A stretch of 64,000 bases of DNA, taken from the NCBI RefSeq assembly GCF_014206945.1, contig NZ_JACHON010000001.1, positions 57,432-121,431 on the forward strand, written 5' to 3'. The position numbers and the translations under genes are program-made. The notes under the pieces are model-generated. The model did no database searches. It was given only the letters and a program-made list of their open reading frames with translations, and was not told the DNA's origin. This document shows, piece by piece, positions 48,877 to 59,450 of the stretch; the stretch's first letter is position 1; the number at the start of each line of letters is the position of its first letter. Source of the DNA: Gracilibacillus halotolerans. GTDB taxonomy: Bacteria; Bacillota; Bacilli; Bacillales; Amphibacillaceae.

Positions 48877-49254
48877 ATGAGTAGTCAACACGCAAGAAAT
48901 TTTGAATCGTATCAAACTCCAGTAAAAGAGCAGACAAGAAAAGTTGTACATAGAAAAGTAAAAGTTAAAAAAGCGTGGGTAACACGTGGAGAAAAGATAA
49001 TGTATACATTATTTTCCGCTATTTTTATTTCTGCTATGTGTTATATTGTTACATATAGTTTTTCTTTAGATTCGATGAATCGCTCTATCCAGACAGTGAA
49101 TACACAAATCGATCAACAAATGACAACGAACCAAAACCTTGTATATAAACAAAAAGAACTTAGTCAGCCTTCTCGTATTATCGAAAATGCTAAAAAGCAC
49201 GGATTAAAGGTTCAAAATACACAAGTTAAAGAAGCTAGTAAGGTTACGGAATAG
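48877..49254 (+). CDS. ftsL: Cell division protein FtsL
   Basis: This 125-residue bitopic protein has a basic cytoplasmic N-terminus (about 1-48), one membrane helix (about 49-70) and an extracytoplasmic coiled coil with leucine-zipper spacing. It forms a trimer with DivIC and DivIB that controls septal synthesis. The ATG follows GGAAGGTG; three codons upstream are in frame without a site. The location between rsmH and pbpB is conserved even though the sequence is not. Confidence 0.88.
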   Translation: MSSQHARNFESYQTPVKEQTRKVVHRKVKVKKAWVTRGEKIMYTLFSAIFISAMCYIVTYSFSLDSMNRSIQTVNTQIDQQMTTNQNLVYKQKELSQPSRIIENAKKHGLKVQNTQVKEASKVTE

Positions 49255-49263
49255 GGTGAGCCA

Positions 49264-51465
49264 ATGAAAACAAAAACGACAAAATGGATGCCAATTGTTT
49301 GGATGATACTATTCGCAATTGGCTTTCTTATTGTATTTGGACGTGTTTTGTACATACAAGTAACAGGAGAAGTTCAAGGGGTATCCCTCACAGAGTTAGC
49401 CGAAGAAAAGCGAACGAATTATTATACAATCCCTGCTAAAAGAGGAACGATTTTTGATCGTAATGGGATGCCACTGGCAGAAGATAAAATAGTATATCGT
49501 CTTTATGCAGTATTAGATGAAGGACAAACAATTAATCCCGAGAAACCTAGACATATTGTCGATATAGATGAGGCGGCGGATAAGATAGCACCTATTATCG
49601 GGATGGAGCCTAGTGAAATGAAACGAAGGATGGTAGAAGGGAAAGAAGAAGAGCGATTCCAAGTCGAATTTAGTAATTATGGTAAAGAATTAACCCAGAC
49701 TCAAAAGGAAGAGATTGAAGCATTAGAAATTCCAGGCATCTATTTTGAAGAAGAACCGGTTCGTTTTTATCCGAATGGAACATTTGCTTCACGAACAATA
49801 GGTTTAGCACAAAAAAACGATGAGGGTAAAATTGTAGGAATTAATGGAATGGAAAATTATATGGATGAATACTTAACTGGTCAAGATGGAAGCATATCCT
49901 ATCAGCGAGATAAGTATAATTTCAAACTATTAAATCCTAATGAAGTATTAAATCAAGCAGACGATGGGGAACAAGTATATTTAACAATAGATCAGAAGGT
50001 TCAAACATTGTTAGAAGACTCTTTATCTGTTATAGAAGAAGAATATGAACCTACGAAAATGTCTGCCGTTGTCATGCATGCAAAAACTGGCGAGGTTTTG
50101 GCCATGAGTAATCGTCCAAGTTATGATCCTAATAACTTTGGGGATGTAGAGAATTGGTTTAATGATGTGATCTCCAACCCTGTCGAACAAGGATCAACGT
50201 TTAAAATATTTACCTTAGCTGCAGCTGTTAATGAAGGTGTCTGGCGGGGTGACGAATATTTCAAATCAGGATCATACAAAGCTGGGCCTAAAATAAAGCC
50301 AATTAGTGACCATAACGGTGGTAGAGGTTGGGGAAGTATAACGTATCTAGAAGGTTTCCAAAGATCTTCCAACGTGGCAGTGGCGAAACTTGCTTATGAA
50401 AAGCTTGGATCGGATAAATTTTTAGAATACTTACAAGCGTTTGATCTAGATAAAGAAACAGGTATTGACCTTCCAGGAGAAGTACCAGGTCGAATCTTAT
50501 TTGATAATCCTATCGAACAGATTACTACTTCGTTTGGTCAAGGAACCATTACGACACCTATTCAAATCGTTAAAGGATCTTCCGCTATTGCTAATGGTGG
50601 AGAAATGGTCAAACCCTATTTGATCAAGAAGATAGTTGATTCAGAGACTGGAGAGGTAATTGAAGAAAAGAGTAGAGAAGTAGTTGGACAGCCTATTACA
50701 AAGGAATCAGCGGATCAAGTTTTAGATATTATGGAAAGTGTTATAACTTCAGAGGCGGGAACTGGAAAAGTGTTTGGATTAAATGACTATACTGTAGCAG
50801 GTAAGACTGCAACAGCTCAAATACCTAACCCAGAAACAAGAGGATATAAAACAGGTTGGGGAAATTATATTTATTCTTTTATTGGGATGGCACCTGCGGA
50901 GGATCCACAGTTAATTATGTATATATCCGTTCAACAACCAGATCTCGATGAAGAGACATATGAGCCTGGTAATGTGACGACCTCTTTTATCTTTAAAAAT
51001 GTTATGGAGAATAGTTTGAAATATTTAAATATCGAACCAGATAAAGAAGAAGTAAAAGTAGAAAACTTAAAAACTGTCCCTGATTGGAAAGACAAATCTA
51101 CAAACAATGTGGTGGAAGCATTTAAAGAAATGAATATAAATCCTATCGTTATCGGAGACGGTGAACGTGTCGTAGATGTGAATGTAAAACCCGGTGAAAA
51201 AATTACAACTGCTCAAAAAGTATTAATCGTTACTAATGAGCCAACAATGCCTAATATAATAGGTTGGTCTCTAAAGGATTTACTTACGTTAAAGGATTTA
51301 ATCGAATTAGATATTGAGTGGATTGGATCAGGCTTTATTCACAAGCAAAGTATTGAGCCTGGAACATCAATTCAAAGTGGAAGTTACTTGATGGCTGAGC
51401 TTCAGGAACCAACTAATGATACTAAAAAAGTCAATAAAGATGAACTAGAAGAACAAACGGAATAG
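49264..51465 (+). CDS. pbpB: Penicillin-binding protein 2B, septal transpeptidase
   Basis: This 733-residue class B PBP crosslinks peptidoglycan at the division septum. It has an N-terminal anchor (about 10-33), a pedestal domain, a transpeptidase domain and two PASTA repeats near the C-terminus (about 597-655 and 658-715). The active-site motifs are STFK (Ser311, Lys314) and SSN (368-370). The third motif reads Lys514-Thr-Ala-Thr instead of the usual K(T/S)G, which is unusual. The likely SEDS partner is FtsW. Confidence 0.94.
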   Translation: MKTKTTKWMPIVWMILFAIGFLIVFGRVLYIQVTGEVQGVSLTELAEEKRTNYYTIPAKRGTIFDRNGMPLAEDKIVYRLYAVLDEGQTINPEKPRHIVDIDEAADKIAPIIGMEPSEMKRRMVEGKEEERFQVEFSNYGKELTQTQKEEIEALEIPGIYFEEEPVRFYPNGTFASRTIGLAQKNDEGKIVGINGMENYMDEYLTGQDGSISYQRDKYNFKLLNPNEVLNQADDGEQVYLTIDQKVQTLLEDSLSVIEEEYEPTKMSAVVMHAKTGEVLAMSNRPSYDPNNFGDVENWFNDVISNPVEQGSTFKIFTLAAAVNEGVWRGDEYFKSGSYKAGPKIKPISDHNGGRGWGSITYLEGFQRSSNVAVAKLAYEKLGSDKFLEYLQAFDLDKETGIDLPGEVPGRILFDNPIEQITTSFGQGTITTPIQIVKGSSAIANGGEMVKPYLIKKIVDSETGEVIEEKSREVVGQPITKESADQVLDIMESVITSEAGTGKVFGLNDYTVAGKTATAQIPNPETRGYKTGWGNYIYSFIGMAPAEDPQLIMYISVQQPDLDEETYEPGNVTTSFIFKNVMENSLKYLNIEPDKEEVKVENLKTVPDWKDKSTNNVVEAFKEMNINPIVIGDGERVVDVNVKPGEKITTAQKVLIVTNEPTMPNIIGWSLKDLLTLKDLIELDIEWIGSGFIHKQSIEPGTSIQSGSYLMAELQEPTNDTKKVNKDELEEQTE

Positions 51466-51552
51466 TGAATGGAATCCTTGGTACAACGTTCTATTCTTAT
51501 TAGGACAAACATATATTGGACATAAAGTATTTCTTGCAGAAGGGGCAGAGAT

Positions 51553-53478
51553 ATGAAGAGAATTGCCAATATAATGGTTCAGAGAAGAATAGTCGTTATC
51601 TTTACATTTGTGTTTTTGTTTTTCATTATTTTACTAGTTCGATTAGGTTACGTACAGTTTGTTTTGTCACCTTTTTTAGTTGGACAAGCTGAGGAATTAT
51701 GGAGCAGAGATATTGTATTCGAACCAGAAAGAGGTAAAATCGTTGACCGAAATGGGGAAGTGTTAGCAGAAAATGTTTCGGCTCCTACGGTGATGATTGT
51801 ACCAAGGCAAATTGAGGATCCAGAGAATACTGCTAAACAACTTGCAGAAACCTTATCTATGGATTATGATCGAGCGCTAGAAGAAATAACAAAAAATGAA
51901 CGAATTGTTCGTTTACATCCCGAAGGAAGAAAGATTTCTGAGGAAAAGGCCCGTGCTATTCAAGAATTAGCGCTCTCTGGCGTTTATGTGGCAGAGGACT
52001 CCATTCGGCATTATCCAAAAGGGGATTATTTATCGCATGTATTAGGTTTTAGCGGGATTGACAATCAAGGACTAACTGGATTAGAACTATTTTATGAAGA
52101 ACAGCTAAGTGGAACCCCAGGAAGTTTGTCTTTTTATAGTGATGCTAAAGGACGTAGAATGCCTCATAAGGCTGATAAATACAAAGAGCCTGTTGATGGC
52201 TATGATTTGAAACTTACGGTAGACAATAAAATACAAACGATTATTGAGCGGGAATTAGATATTGCAGAAAACAAATATAATCCTGATGGAGCAATAGCGA
52301 TTGCTGTAAATCCTAAAAATGGAAGTATATTAGGTATGGCTTCAAGACCGAACTTCGATCCAGCAAACTATCAAGAAATTTCGGCTGAAGTGTACAATAG
52401 AAATTTACCAATATGGAGCACCTATGAACCAGGTTCTACTTTTAAAATTATTACTTTAGCTGCAGCTTTAGAAGAAGGGAAAGTAGATTTACTAGAAGAT
52501 GACTTTCATGATCATGGTTCTGTGGAAGTCGGAGGAACACACCTTCATTGCTGGAAAAGTGGGGGACATGGCCACCAGACTTTCTTAGAAGTAGTACAGA
52601 ATTCATGTAACCCTGGTTTTGTTGAGTTAGGGCAGCGATTAGGCAAAGAACAGCTATTCTCTTATATCGAAAAATTTGGTTTTGGTACGAAAACTGGAAT
52701 TGACCTTCAAGGAGAAGCGAACGGAATTTTATTTAACTTGGAGAATGTTGGTCCTATTGAGCTAGGTACTACATCATTTGGTCAAGGTGTCTCTGTGACA
52801 CCAATACAACAAGTAATGGCTGTTTCTGCTGCTATCAATGGAGGCTATTTATATGAACCATATGTAGCTGAAGGGTTTATCGATCCAACTACAGGAGAAT
52901 TAGTTGCGGAAAAAGAGCCAGAGATGAAGAGAAGAGTCATCTCTCAAAATACCTCTGAACAGATTAGAGATGCATTAGAACATGTTGTAGCACTAGGTAC
53001 TGGTAGAAGTGCTTTTGTTGAAGGCTATCGTTTAGGCGGTAAAACTGGAACAGCACAGAAGGTGGGTCCTGATGGTGGCTATATGGAAAATAACCATATT
53101 GTTTCTTTTATCGGCTTTGCACCGGCTAATGATCCAGAAATCGTTGTTTATGTAGCGGTAGATAATCCAAAGGGCGTTGTACAATTTGGAGGTGTGGTTG
53201 CAGCTCCAATTGTTGGAACGATTATAAGTGATAGTTTGAGAGCATTAGATGTCCCTAAACAAGAGGATGGGATAGAGAAAGATTATCAGTGGCCGGAAGA
53301 ACCGCTTGTAGAAATTCCGGATTTAATCGGATTAGAAACAAAAGAATTACAATCTTATTATTTCAACTTTCAAATTGATACAGTCGGGGATGGAAATGTC
53401 ATTCTTGATCAAGCGCCTGCAGCAGGAGAAAAAGTAGAGCAGGGGAGTAAAATAAGGGTTGTATTAGGTGAAAAATAG
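51553..53478 (+). CDS. spoVD: SpoVD, sporulation-specific penicillin-binding protein
   Basis: This 641-residue class B PBP is needed for spore cortex peptidoglycan. It has an N-terminal anchor (about 12-35) and a transpeptidase domain with STFK (Ser295, Lys298), SCN (351-353) and KTGT (497-500). A single PASTA domain follows at about 583-641, against two in PBP2B. The Cys pair in HCWKSG and SCNPG may form the redox-sensitive disulfide that StoA reduces in B. subtilis SpoVD. It works with the SEDS protein SpoVE encoded downstream. Confidence 0.94.
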   Translation: MKRIANIMVQRRIVVIFTFVFLFFIILLVRLGYVQFVLSPFLVGQAEELWSRDIVFEPERGKIVDRNGEVLAENVSAPTVMIVPRQIEDPENTAKQLAETLSMDYDRALEEITKNERIVRLHPEGRKISEEKARAIQELALSGVYVAEDSIRHYPKGDYLSHVLGFSGIDNQGLTGLELFYEEQLSGTPGSLSFYSDAKGRRMPHKADKYKEPVDGYDLKLTVDNKIQTIIERELDIAENKYNPDGAIAIAVNPKNGSILGMASRPNFDPANYQEISAEVYNRNLPIWSTYEPGSTFKIITLAAALEEGKVDLLEDDFHDHGSVEVGGTHLHCWKSGGHGHQTFLEVVQNSCNPGFVELGQRLGKEQLFSYIEKFGFGTKTGIDLQGEANGILFNLENVGPIELGTTSFGQGVSVTPIQQVMAVSAAINGGYLYEPYVAEGFIDPTTGELVAEKEPEMKRRVISQNTSEQIRDALEHVVALGTGRSAFVEGYRLGGKTGTAQKVGPDGGYMENNHIVSFIGFAPANDPEIVVYVAVDNPKGVVQFGGVVAAPIVGTIISDSLRALDVPKQEDGIEKDYQWPEEPLVEIPDLIGLETKELQSYYFNFQIDTVGDGNVILDQAPAAGEKVEQGSKIRVVLGEK

Positions 53479-53564
53479 TGATAAAGTTTGAACGATAAGT
53501 CAATCTGTTTCTGATATAATAGAGAATATGACTTGTTGGATATCAAATGGAAAAAGGTGATGGA

Positions 53565-55031
53565 ATGAATTTGCAGCAGTTAATAGAAGTACTTCCTGAA
53601 TACAAGATAATAAACAAAGATATAGATTCAGAGATAACTTCTGTTGAAATAGATAGTCGGGAAATTATTGCAGGCTCACTATTTATCTGTATAGAGGGTT
53701 ATACAGTAGATGGACACGATTACGTGGAAACGGCAGTCAAAAATGGAGCGGTAGCAATTATTTCAGAAAAAAAATTATCGATACAAGATGTACCAATCAT
53801 CCTAGTTCCCGATACCAAACGAGCATTACCTTTATTAGCAAATAACTTCTATGCTCATCCATCCCAACGTTTTCGACTTATTGGAGTTACCGGAACAAAC
53901 GGAAAAACTTCTGTATCCCATTATATTAATGAAATATTGAGAAAAACCGGACAGAAAACAGGTCTAATTGGAACGATTGAAATGAAAATCAATGAGACTT
54001 CTTATCCGGTGAAAAATACTACTCCAGATGCATTGTTTTTGCAAAAGAGTTTTAACAAGATGAACGATGCTGGAGCAGAAACTGTAACAATGGAAGTGTC
54101 CTCTCATGCATTAGATTTAGGAAGGGTACATGGAAGTGACTTTGATATAGCAGTATTTACAAATCTTAGCCAAGATCATTTGGACTTTCACGGAACAATG
54201 GATAACTATTTAGTAGCGAAATCATTATTATTCTCTCAATTAGGAAATACGTATAATACGAACCGTCCTAAATTCGCAATTATTAATAATGATGATAAAA
54301 ATAGTGACTTTTTAAAACGTGTGAGTGCCCAACCAATTCTAACTTATGGAATTCATACTCCATCTACTTTCCAAGCATATAATATTCAGTATGGTTCGAC
54401 TGGTGTTTCGTTTGATATGCAAACACCAGAAGGGAATATATCAATTAACAGTCATTTAATGGGTGAATTTAGCGTATATAATATGTTGGCAGCAGCTACT
54501 TGCACTTATGCGTGTGGGATACCATTGGAAAGTATACAAAGAGCACTAGAAAAAATGGATAGCGTTAAGGGGCGTTTTCAGCCAATTGCCAATACGAAAG
54601 AAATAGGCGTCATTGTAGATTATGCACATACACCCGATTCACTTAAAAACGTGTTAAAAACGATTAAGCAGTTTTGTAATGGAAAAATTCATGTGGTTGT
54701 TGGCTGCGGAGGTGACCGTGATCGTACAAAAAGACCTTTAATGGCACAGGCTGCATGTGAATTAGCGGATTTAGCTATATTTACTTCGGATAATCCACGA
54801 TCTGAGGATCCTGCTCAAATTTTAAACGATATGACAACAGATCTTGCTTACAGTAATTTTAAGGTAATAGAGGATCGTGAATCAGCTATCCGAGATGCTA
54901 TTAAGAACGCTACTGCAAACGATATTGTTTTAATTGCTGGTAAAGGACATGAAACCTACCAAATACTTGGAAATCAGACTATTGATTTCGATGATGCAAA
55001 AATAGCAGCAAAATACTTAGAAAAGTACTAG
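53565..55031 (+). CDS. murE: UDP-MurNAc-tripeptide synthetase MurE (meso-DAP adding)
   Basis: This 488-residue cytoplasmic ligase adds the third amino acid of the peptide stem. The ATP loop GTNGKT lies at 110-115. The specificity motif DNPR at 409-412 indicates meso-diaminopimelate rather than lysine, so the wall is of the A1-gamma type expected for Bacillus. The start was placed at the ATG after AAAGGTG; an ATG six codons earlier lacks a site. Confidence 0.95.
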   Translation: MNLQQLIEVLPEYKIINKDIDSEITSVEIDSREIIAGSLFICIEGYTVDGHDYVETAVKNGAVAIISEKKLSIQDVPIILVPDTKRALPLLANNFYAHPSQRFRLIGVTGTNGKTSVSHYINEILRKTGQKTGLIGTIEMKINETSYPVKNTTPDALFLQKSFNKMNDAGAETVTMEVSSHALDLGRVHGSDFDIAVFTNLSQDHLDFHGTMDNYLVAKSLLFSQLGNTYNTNRPKFAIINNDDKNSDFLKRVSAQPILTYGIHTPSTFQAYNIQYGSTGVSFDMQTPEGNISINSHLMGEFSVYNMLAAATCTYACGIPLESIQRALEKMDSVKGRFQPIANTKEIGVIVDYAHTPDSLKNVLKTIKQFCNGKIHVVVGCGGDRDRTKRPLMAQAACELADLAIFTSDNPRSEDPAQILNDMTTDLAYSNFKVIEDRESAIRDAIKNATANDIVLIAGKGHETYQILGNQTIDFDDAKIAAKYLEKY

Positions 55032-55066
55032 TAAATGAAGCAGTACGAAGATTGGAGAGAAAGACC

Positions 55067-56050
55067 TTGAACGTTTACACCTTTTTTGTAACGATAGCAA
55101 TTGCATTTCTTGTGACGGTTTTACTCTCCCCGATTCTCATTCCATTTTTAAGAAGATTAAAGTTTGGGCAGAGCATACGGGAGGAAGGACCAAAATCACA
55201 TCAAAAGAAATCAGGTACACCAACGATGGGGGGAGTAATGATTATTGCGAGTATTAGCATTACCTCCCTTATCGTTATTATGAAAGTTCAACAAGGAATA
55301 GGTTATGAAATAGGCCTGCTACTTCTTGTTTTATTAGGGTTCGGACTTTTAGGCTTTTTAGATGATTTTATTAAAGTTGTAATGAAGCGAAACCTCGGTC
55401 TCACATCGAAACAAAAACTTTTAGGCCAGATTATTATCTCAATTATTTTTTATTTAGTTTTAAGAAACCAATCGTTTTCAACGGCCATTTCCATACCAGG
55501 CACAGATATTTCTTTTGATTTAGGGTGGTTCTATGCCATTTTTATAATCTTTATGCTTGTAGGAAGCTCTAATGCTGTGAATCTTACCGATGGGTTAGAT
55601 GGGTTGTTAGCTGGTACTGCAGCTATAGCCTTTGGAGCATTTGCTATCCTATCTTGGTATAGTAATTCTAATTTAGTTATTACACTCTTTTGTCTAGCTG
55701 CTGTAGGTGCATTATTAGGATTCCTCGTGTTCAATGCACATCCGGCTAAAGTGTTTATGGGGGATACTGGTTCATTAGCTCTAGGAGGAGTAATTGCAGG
55801 AGTAGCAATTCTACTAAAAATGGAAATCCTCTTAGTTATCATTGGTGGAATTTTCGTTATTGAAACCTTGTCCGTTATTATACAAGTTATTTCCTTTAAG
55901 ACAACAGGTAAGCGTGTATTTTTAATGAGTCCATTGCATCATCATTATGAGCTTAAAGGCTGGTCAGAATGGAAAGTGGTAACGACTTTTTGGGCAGTTG
56001 GCTTTTTGTTTGCCATTCTTGGTATATATATTGAGGTGATGACTACATGA
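55067..56050 (+). CDS. mraY: Phospho-MurNAc-pentapeptide translocase MraY
   Basis: This 327-residue enzyme transfers phospho-MurNAc-pentapeptide to undecaprenyl phosphate, forming lipid I. It has ten predicted membrane helices. Motifs are GTPTMGG, the Asp pair in [29 protein letters not shown] and the His cluster [13 protein letters not shown]. The start is TTG, nine bases after GGAG; a TTG five codons earlier overlaps that site. Its stop overlaps the murD start (ATGA). Confidence 0.95.
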   Translation: MNVYTFFVTIAIAFLVTVLLSPILIPFLRRLKFGQSIREEGPKSHQKKSGTPTMGGVMIIASISITSLIVIMKVQQGIGYEIGLLLLVLLGFGLLGFLDDFIKVVMKRNLGLTSKQKLLGQIIISIIFYLVLRNQSFSTAISIPGTDISFDLGWFYAIFIIFMLVGSSNAVNLTDGLDGLLAGTAAIAFGAFAILSWYSNSNLVITLFCLAAVGALLGFLVFNAHPAKVFMGDTGSLALGGVIAGVAILLKMEILLVIIGGIFVIETLSVIIQVISFKTTGKRVFLMSPLHHHYELKGWSEWKVVTTFWAVGFLFAILGIYIEVMTT

Positions 56051-57393
56051 GAAACCTTCAACATTTTCCATATAAAAGCTGTCTTGTGCTAGGCCTAGCT
56101 AAAAGCGGTACCGCGGTGTCGCGCTTACTTTTAGATAATGGCATCCGCGTCCTAGCCAATGATAAAAATGGAACAGAAATGGATCCCAATGTTCTAGCAC
56201 TAAAGAGCTTGGGAGCAGACGTAGTTGTTGGTAGTCATCCTCTAGAGCTTTTATCGGGTGTAGACGTTATTATCAAAAACCCAGGAATACCTTATGAGAA
56301 TGAACTTCTACAAGAAGCAATGAAACAAAATATACCCATCCTCACGGAAATTGAATTGCTATATTACTTTGAAGTTCAACCTCTTATAGCAATAACTGGG
56401 TCTAACGGGAAAACAACTTCTACAATGCTAACATACGAAATGTTGAAAAGTAGTACGATTACTTACCATTTAGCAGGTAATATTGGTCATGTAGCTTCAG
56501 AAGTTGCGAGAGATATGGAAGCGGAAGAGGGGATGGTAGCAGAACTATCGTCATTTCAGCTTCAAGGTGTAGAAAAACTAAAACCGAAAATTGCTATTGT
56601 GCTAAACATATTTGAAGCACATTTAGATTATCATCACACATTAGATAATTACCAGAAGGCGAAATCGAATATTTTTATAAACCAGGATAAAAATGATTAC
56701 CTTATTTATAATGCGGATGATACAAGAGTTACACAAATGGTTGCTCATGCAAACTCAACGAAGATTCCGTTTAGCCGTAAAAAGGAATTACCGGACGGGA
56801 TTTATAGTACAGAGACAGCTATTTACTTTAAAAACGAAAAAATTATTGATTTAGAATCTATTTCTCTAGTAGGAGAACATAATATCGAGAATATACTTGC
56901 AGCTGTCGGAGCTGCAAAACTTAGTGGTGCAAGTAATGAGGCGATTGTGAATGTTTTAACGACATTTACAGGTGTCAAACACCGATTACAATACGTTAAG
57001 AGTGTATCAGGTAGAAGCTTTTATAACGACTCGAAAGCTACAAATTTATTAGCTACTAAAAAAGCTCTTTCTGCATTTAATAAACCGACGATTTTACTTG
57101 CTGGCGGTCTCGATCGAGGCAACGGCTTTGAGGATTTAGTCAGTTCGATGAGTAATGTTAAGGGAATGATCGTATTTGGTGAAACGGCCGATAAATTAAA
57201 AGAATTGGCGAAAAAAGAAAACATACCCCATATCTATCATGCTACTAATATGGACCAAGCGGTAAAGCAAGCTTATGCTATATCAAACAAGGATGATGTC
57301 ATTTTGCTTTCGCCTGCCTGTGCTAGTTGGGATCAATATAAAACTTTTGAAGAGCGAGGAGACATGTTTATTGATGCCGTGCATAAGCTATAG
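56047..57393 (+). CDS. murD: UDP-MurNAc-L-alanine:D-glutamate ligase MurD
   Basis: This 448-residue ligase adds D-glutamate, the second residue of the stem. The N-terminal nucleotide-binding domain has GLAKSG, the ATPase loop is TGSNGKTT, and the C-terminal domain has YNDSKATN and [12 protein letters not shown]. It overlaps mraY by four bases. After it B. subtilis also has spoVE; here the gap contains the alternative hairpins described separately. Confidence 0.96.
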   Translation: MRNLQHFPYKSCLVLGLAKSGTAVSRLLLDNGIRVLANDKNGTEMDPNVLALKSLGADVVVGSHPLELLSGVDVIIKNPGIPYENELLQEAMKQNIPILTEIELLYYFEVQPLIAITGSNGKTTSTMLTYEMLKSSTITYHLAGNIGHVASEVARDMEAEEGMVAELSSFQLQGVEKLKPKIAIVLNIFEAHLDYHHTLDNYQKAKSNIFINQDKNDYLIYNADDTRVTQMVAHANSTKIPFSRKKELPDGIYSTETAIYFKNEKIIDLESISLVGEHNIENILAAVGAAKLSGASNEAIVNVLTTFTGVKHRLQYVKSVSGRSFYNDSKATNLLATKKALSAFNKPTILLAGGLDRGNGFEDLVSSMSNVKGMIVFGETADKLKELAKKENIPHIYHATNMDQAVKQAYAISNKDDVILLSPACASWDQYKTFEERGDMFIDAVHKL

Positions 57394-57467
57394 TAGGGGC
57401 TTGTCTCATAGGAAACTTAAATAAATTGATAGAATAAAGCCCCTAAATTACATGATTTGGGGGCTTT
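57393..57467 (+). promoter_or_regulatory. Two mutually exclusive hairpins controlling the spoVE ribosome site
   Basis: Segment A (TAGGGGCTT, 57394-57402) pairs perfectly with segment B (AAGCCCCTA, 57437-57445). B also pairs with segment C: 57436-57448 with 57455-57467 makes a 13-bp stem with one G-T pair and a six-base loop. C contains GGGGG, the only candidate ribosome site for the GTG start of spoVE. B-C pairing would hide it and A-B pairing would free it. No T run follows C, so a terminator is less likely. Confidence 0.5.
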
Positions 57468-57471
57468 GCTT

Positions 57472-58590
57472 GTGGCACAACCTAAAAAAGGAAATCAGAT
57501 TGATTGGATATTGTTTTTTTCTATTATTATTATCTTATCCATCGGGACATTGATGGTATTTAGTGCCTCGTCTATATGGGCAGAATATAAATTTAACGAT
57601 AGCTTTTATTTTGTAAAAAGACAGCTTCTATTTGCAGGTGTAGGAGTTGTTCTAATGTTATTTATTGCGAATATTCCATATTATAAATGGCTTAGCTATC
57701 GAAACATTATTTTTATCGTATGTGTAGTTTTGTTGATTGCCGTTTTAATACCTGGTGTAGGACTTGTTAGAGGTGGTGCTAGAAGTTGGATTGGAGTCGG
57801 AGCATTTAGTATCCAACCAGCAGAGTTTATTAAATTAGCAATGATTTTATTTTTAACTGGATTTTTAGTCAAACACCAGAATAAGATTCAACAATTCAAA
57901 CAAGGATTTCTCCCACCTTTAGCAATAATATTTTTACTTTTTGGATTAATTATGCTTCAACCTGATTTAGGGACTGGTATGGTATTCGTGCTAACTTGCT
58001 TTCTTCTGTTGTTTACAGCTGGTGCTCAAATTAAACATTTCTTACTTTTAGGGCTGACAGGAATAATCGGATTTGTTTTATTGATTGCTTCAGCTCCATA
58101 CCGAATCAATCGAATAACAGCATTTCTAGATCCTTGGCAAGACCCATTAGGTAATGGTTTCCAAATTATTCAGTCGTTATACGCAATCGGACCAGGAGGA
58201 CTATTAGGTGTAGGATTTGGGAATAGTCTACAAAAATACTTTTACCTACCAGAACCGCATAATGACTTTATTTTTGCAATTGTTGCAGAGGAATTAGGAT
58301 TTATTGGATCAATGATCATATTAGGTCTTTTTTTCATATTTGTATGGAGAGGTATGCTAACAGCTATTTATGCACCAGATTTATCTGCAAAACTTTTAGC
58401 AGTCGGTATTGTTGGGATGCTAACGATCCAAATCATGATAAATATTAGCGTCGTAATCGGACTCATTCCTGTAACGGGAATTACGCTACCTTTTTTCAGC
58501 TACGGTGGCTCTTCTTTAACTATTACACTATGTTCTGTGGGCATTCTTTTGAATATTAGTAAATATCGCCAGCAAACTTCGTCAGTTTGA
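57472..58590 (+). CDS. spoVE: SpoVE, SEDS-family spore cortex glycan polymerase
   Basis: This 372-residue membrane protein has about ten helices. The SEDS motifs are SIQPAEFIKLAMI and QPDLGTG, followed by LPEPHNDFIFAIVAEELG and PFFSYGGSSL near the end. It is a paralogue of the FtsW at 25 kb; the dcw position identifies SpoVE, which makes cortex peptidoglycan with SpoVD. The GTG start lies eight bases after a GGGGG tract. A TTG five codons earlier is the alternative, but it lies within that site. Downstream, murG and murB are missing. Confidence 0.92.
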   Translation: MAQPKKGNQIDWILFFSIIIILSIGTLMVFSASSIWAEYKFNDSFYFVKRQLLFAGVGVVLMLFIANIPYYKWLSYRNIIFIVCVVLLIAVLIPGVGLVRGGARSWIGVGAFSIQPAEFIKLAMILFLTGFLVKHQNKIQQFKQGFLPPLAIIFLLFGLIMLQPDLGTGMVFVLTCFLLLFTAGAQIKHFLLLGLTGIIGFVLLIASAPYRINRITAFLDPWQDPLGNGFQIIQSLYAIGPGGLLGVGFGNSLQKYFYLPEPHNDFIFAIVAEELGFIGSMIILGLFFIFVWRGMLTAIYAPDLSAKLLAVGIVGMLTIQIMINISVVIGLIPVTGITLPFFSYGGSSLTITLCSVGILLNISKYRQQTSSV

Positions 58591-58593
58591 TAG

Positions 58594-58622
58594 TTATCAC
58601 AACCGCCACTCTATGATATAAT
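58594..58622 (+). promoter_or_regulatory. SigA promoter of divIB-ylxW-ylxX-sbp
   Basis: TTATCA and a perfect TATAAT are spaced by 17 bases, with the TGn extension (TGA). It lies immediately after spoVE and 51 bases before divIB, so the late dcw genes need not depend on the upstream promoters. Confidence 0.75.
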
Positions 58623-58673
58623 GGACGCAGTTCAAAACATTTCATAATATCGGAAAATGAAGGAAGTTACCAA

Positions 58674-59450
58674 ATGGCGGAACGAAAAATAGTTTCACTT
58701 GAAGATCGTATTCCTAAACTTAAACAGGAACGAAGAAAAAGAGCGAACCGAAAACTAATTATTTACCTCACAATCTTTTTCCTTCTTATATTTATTGTTG
58801 TCTACTTACAATCTCCACTTAGTACAGTCCAGGAGATAAAGATTACAGGGAATAACTGGGTGGAGGAGCAAGAAGTAAAAGAAGTAGCGCAACTAGAAGG
58901 AACTGAAAACTTTTGGGAAATTTCTACGAAGGAAATTGAACAACAACTTGCTACTCTTCCTACGATTCAATCTGTAAACGTGCGGAGAAGCTTTCCCCAT
59001 ATACTTGTTATTAATATTGAGGAATGGGCGCATGTAGGATACGTACAAATAGAAGAGGAATTAAAACCTTTACTAGAAAACGGGAATGTGTTAGATCATG
59101 TTTCAGAACGAAATCAATTTTCCGATTTACCTTTTATATACGGCGTGGAAGATAATGACACGTTAAATGAACTTGCAAATCAATTGTCGGAAATGCCAAC
59201 GTTTATTTCAGATCTTATTTCTGAAATATATTGGGTTCCTCAAGAAGTTTACCCTTATCAAATTAGAATGTATATGACCGACGGGTTTGAATTGTTAACA
59301 TCATTGAATGGTCTTTCTAATAATTTGAGTCAATATCCTTCCATTGTAAATCAATTAGATACAAATAAAGGAATACTAAAGATTGATAATAGTGGGGCGG
59401 TATTCACACCAAAGCAGAAACCTAAAAAGGAGCAATCCGATGAGGGGTAG
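58674..59450 (+). CDS. divIB: Cell division protein DivIB (FtsQ)
   Basis: This 258-residue bitopic division protein has a basic cytoplasmic N-terminus (about 1-27), one helix (28-46) and a POTRA domain (STVQEIKITGNNWVEEQEV). A beta domain follows, with the conserved SDLPFIYGVEDN. A charged tail closes it. It partners FtsL and DivIC. The 3' end overlaps ylxW by 11 bases. Confidence 0.93.
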   Translation: MAERKIVSLEDRIPKLKQERRKRANRKLIIYLTIFFLLIFIVVYLQSPLSTVQEIKITGNNWVEEQEVKEVAQLEGTENFWEISTKEIEQQLATLPTIQSVNVRRSFPHILVINIEEWAHVGYVQIEEELKPLLENGNVLDHVSERNQFSDLPFIYGVEDNDTLNELANQLSEMPTFISDLISEIYWVPQEVYPYQIRMYMTDGFELLTSLNGLSNNLSQYPSIVNQLDTNKGILKIDNSGAVFTPKQKPKKEQSDEG

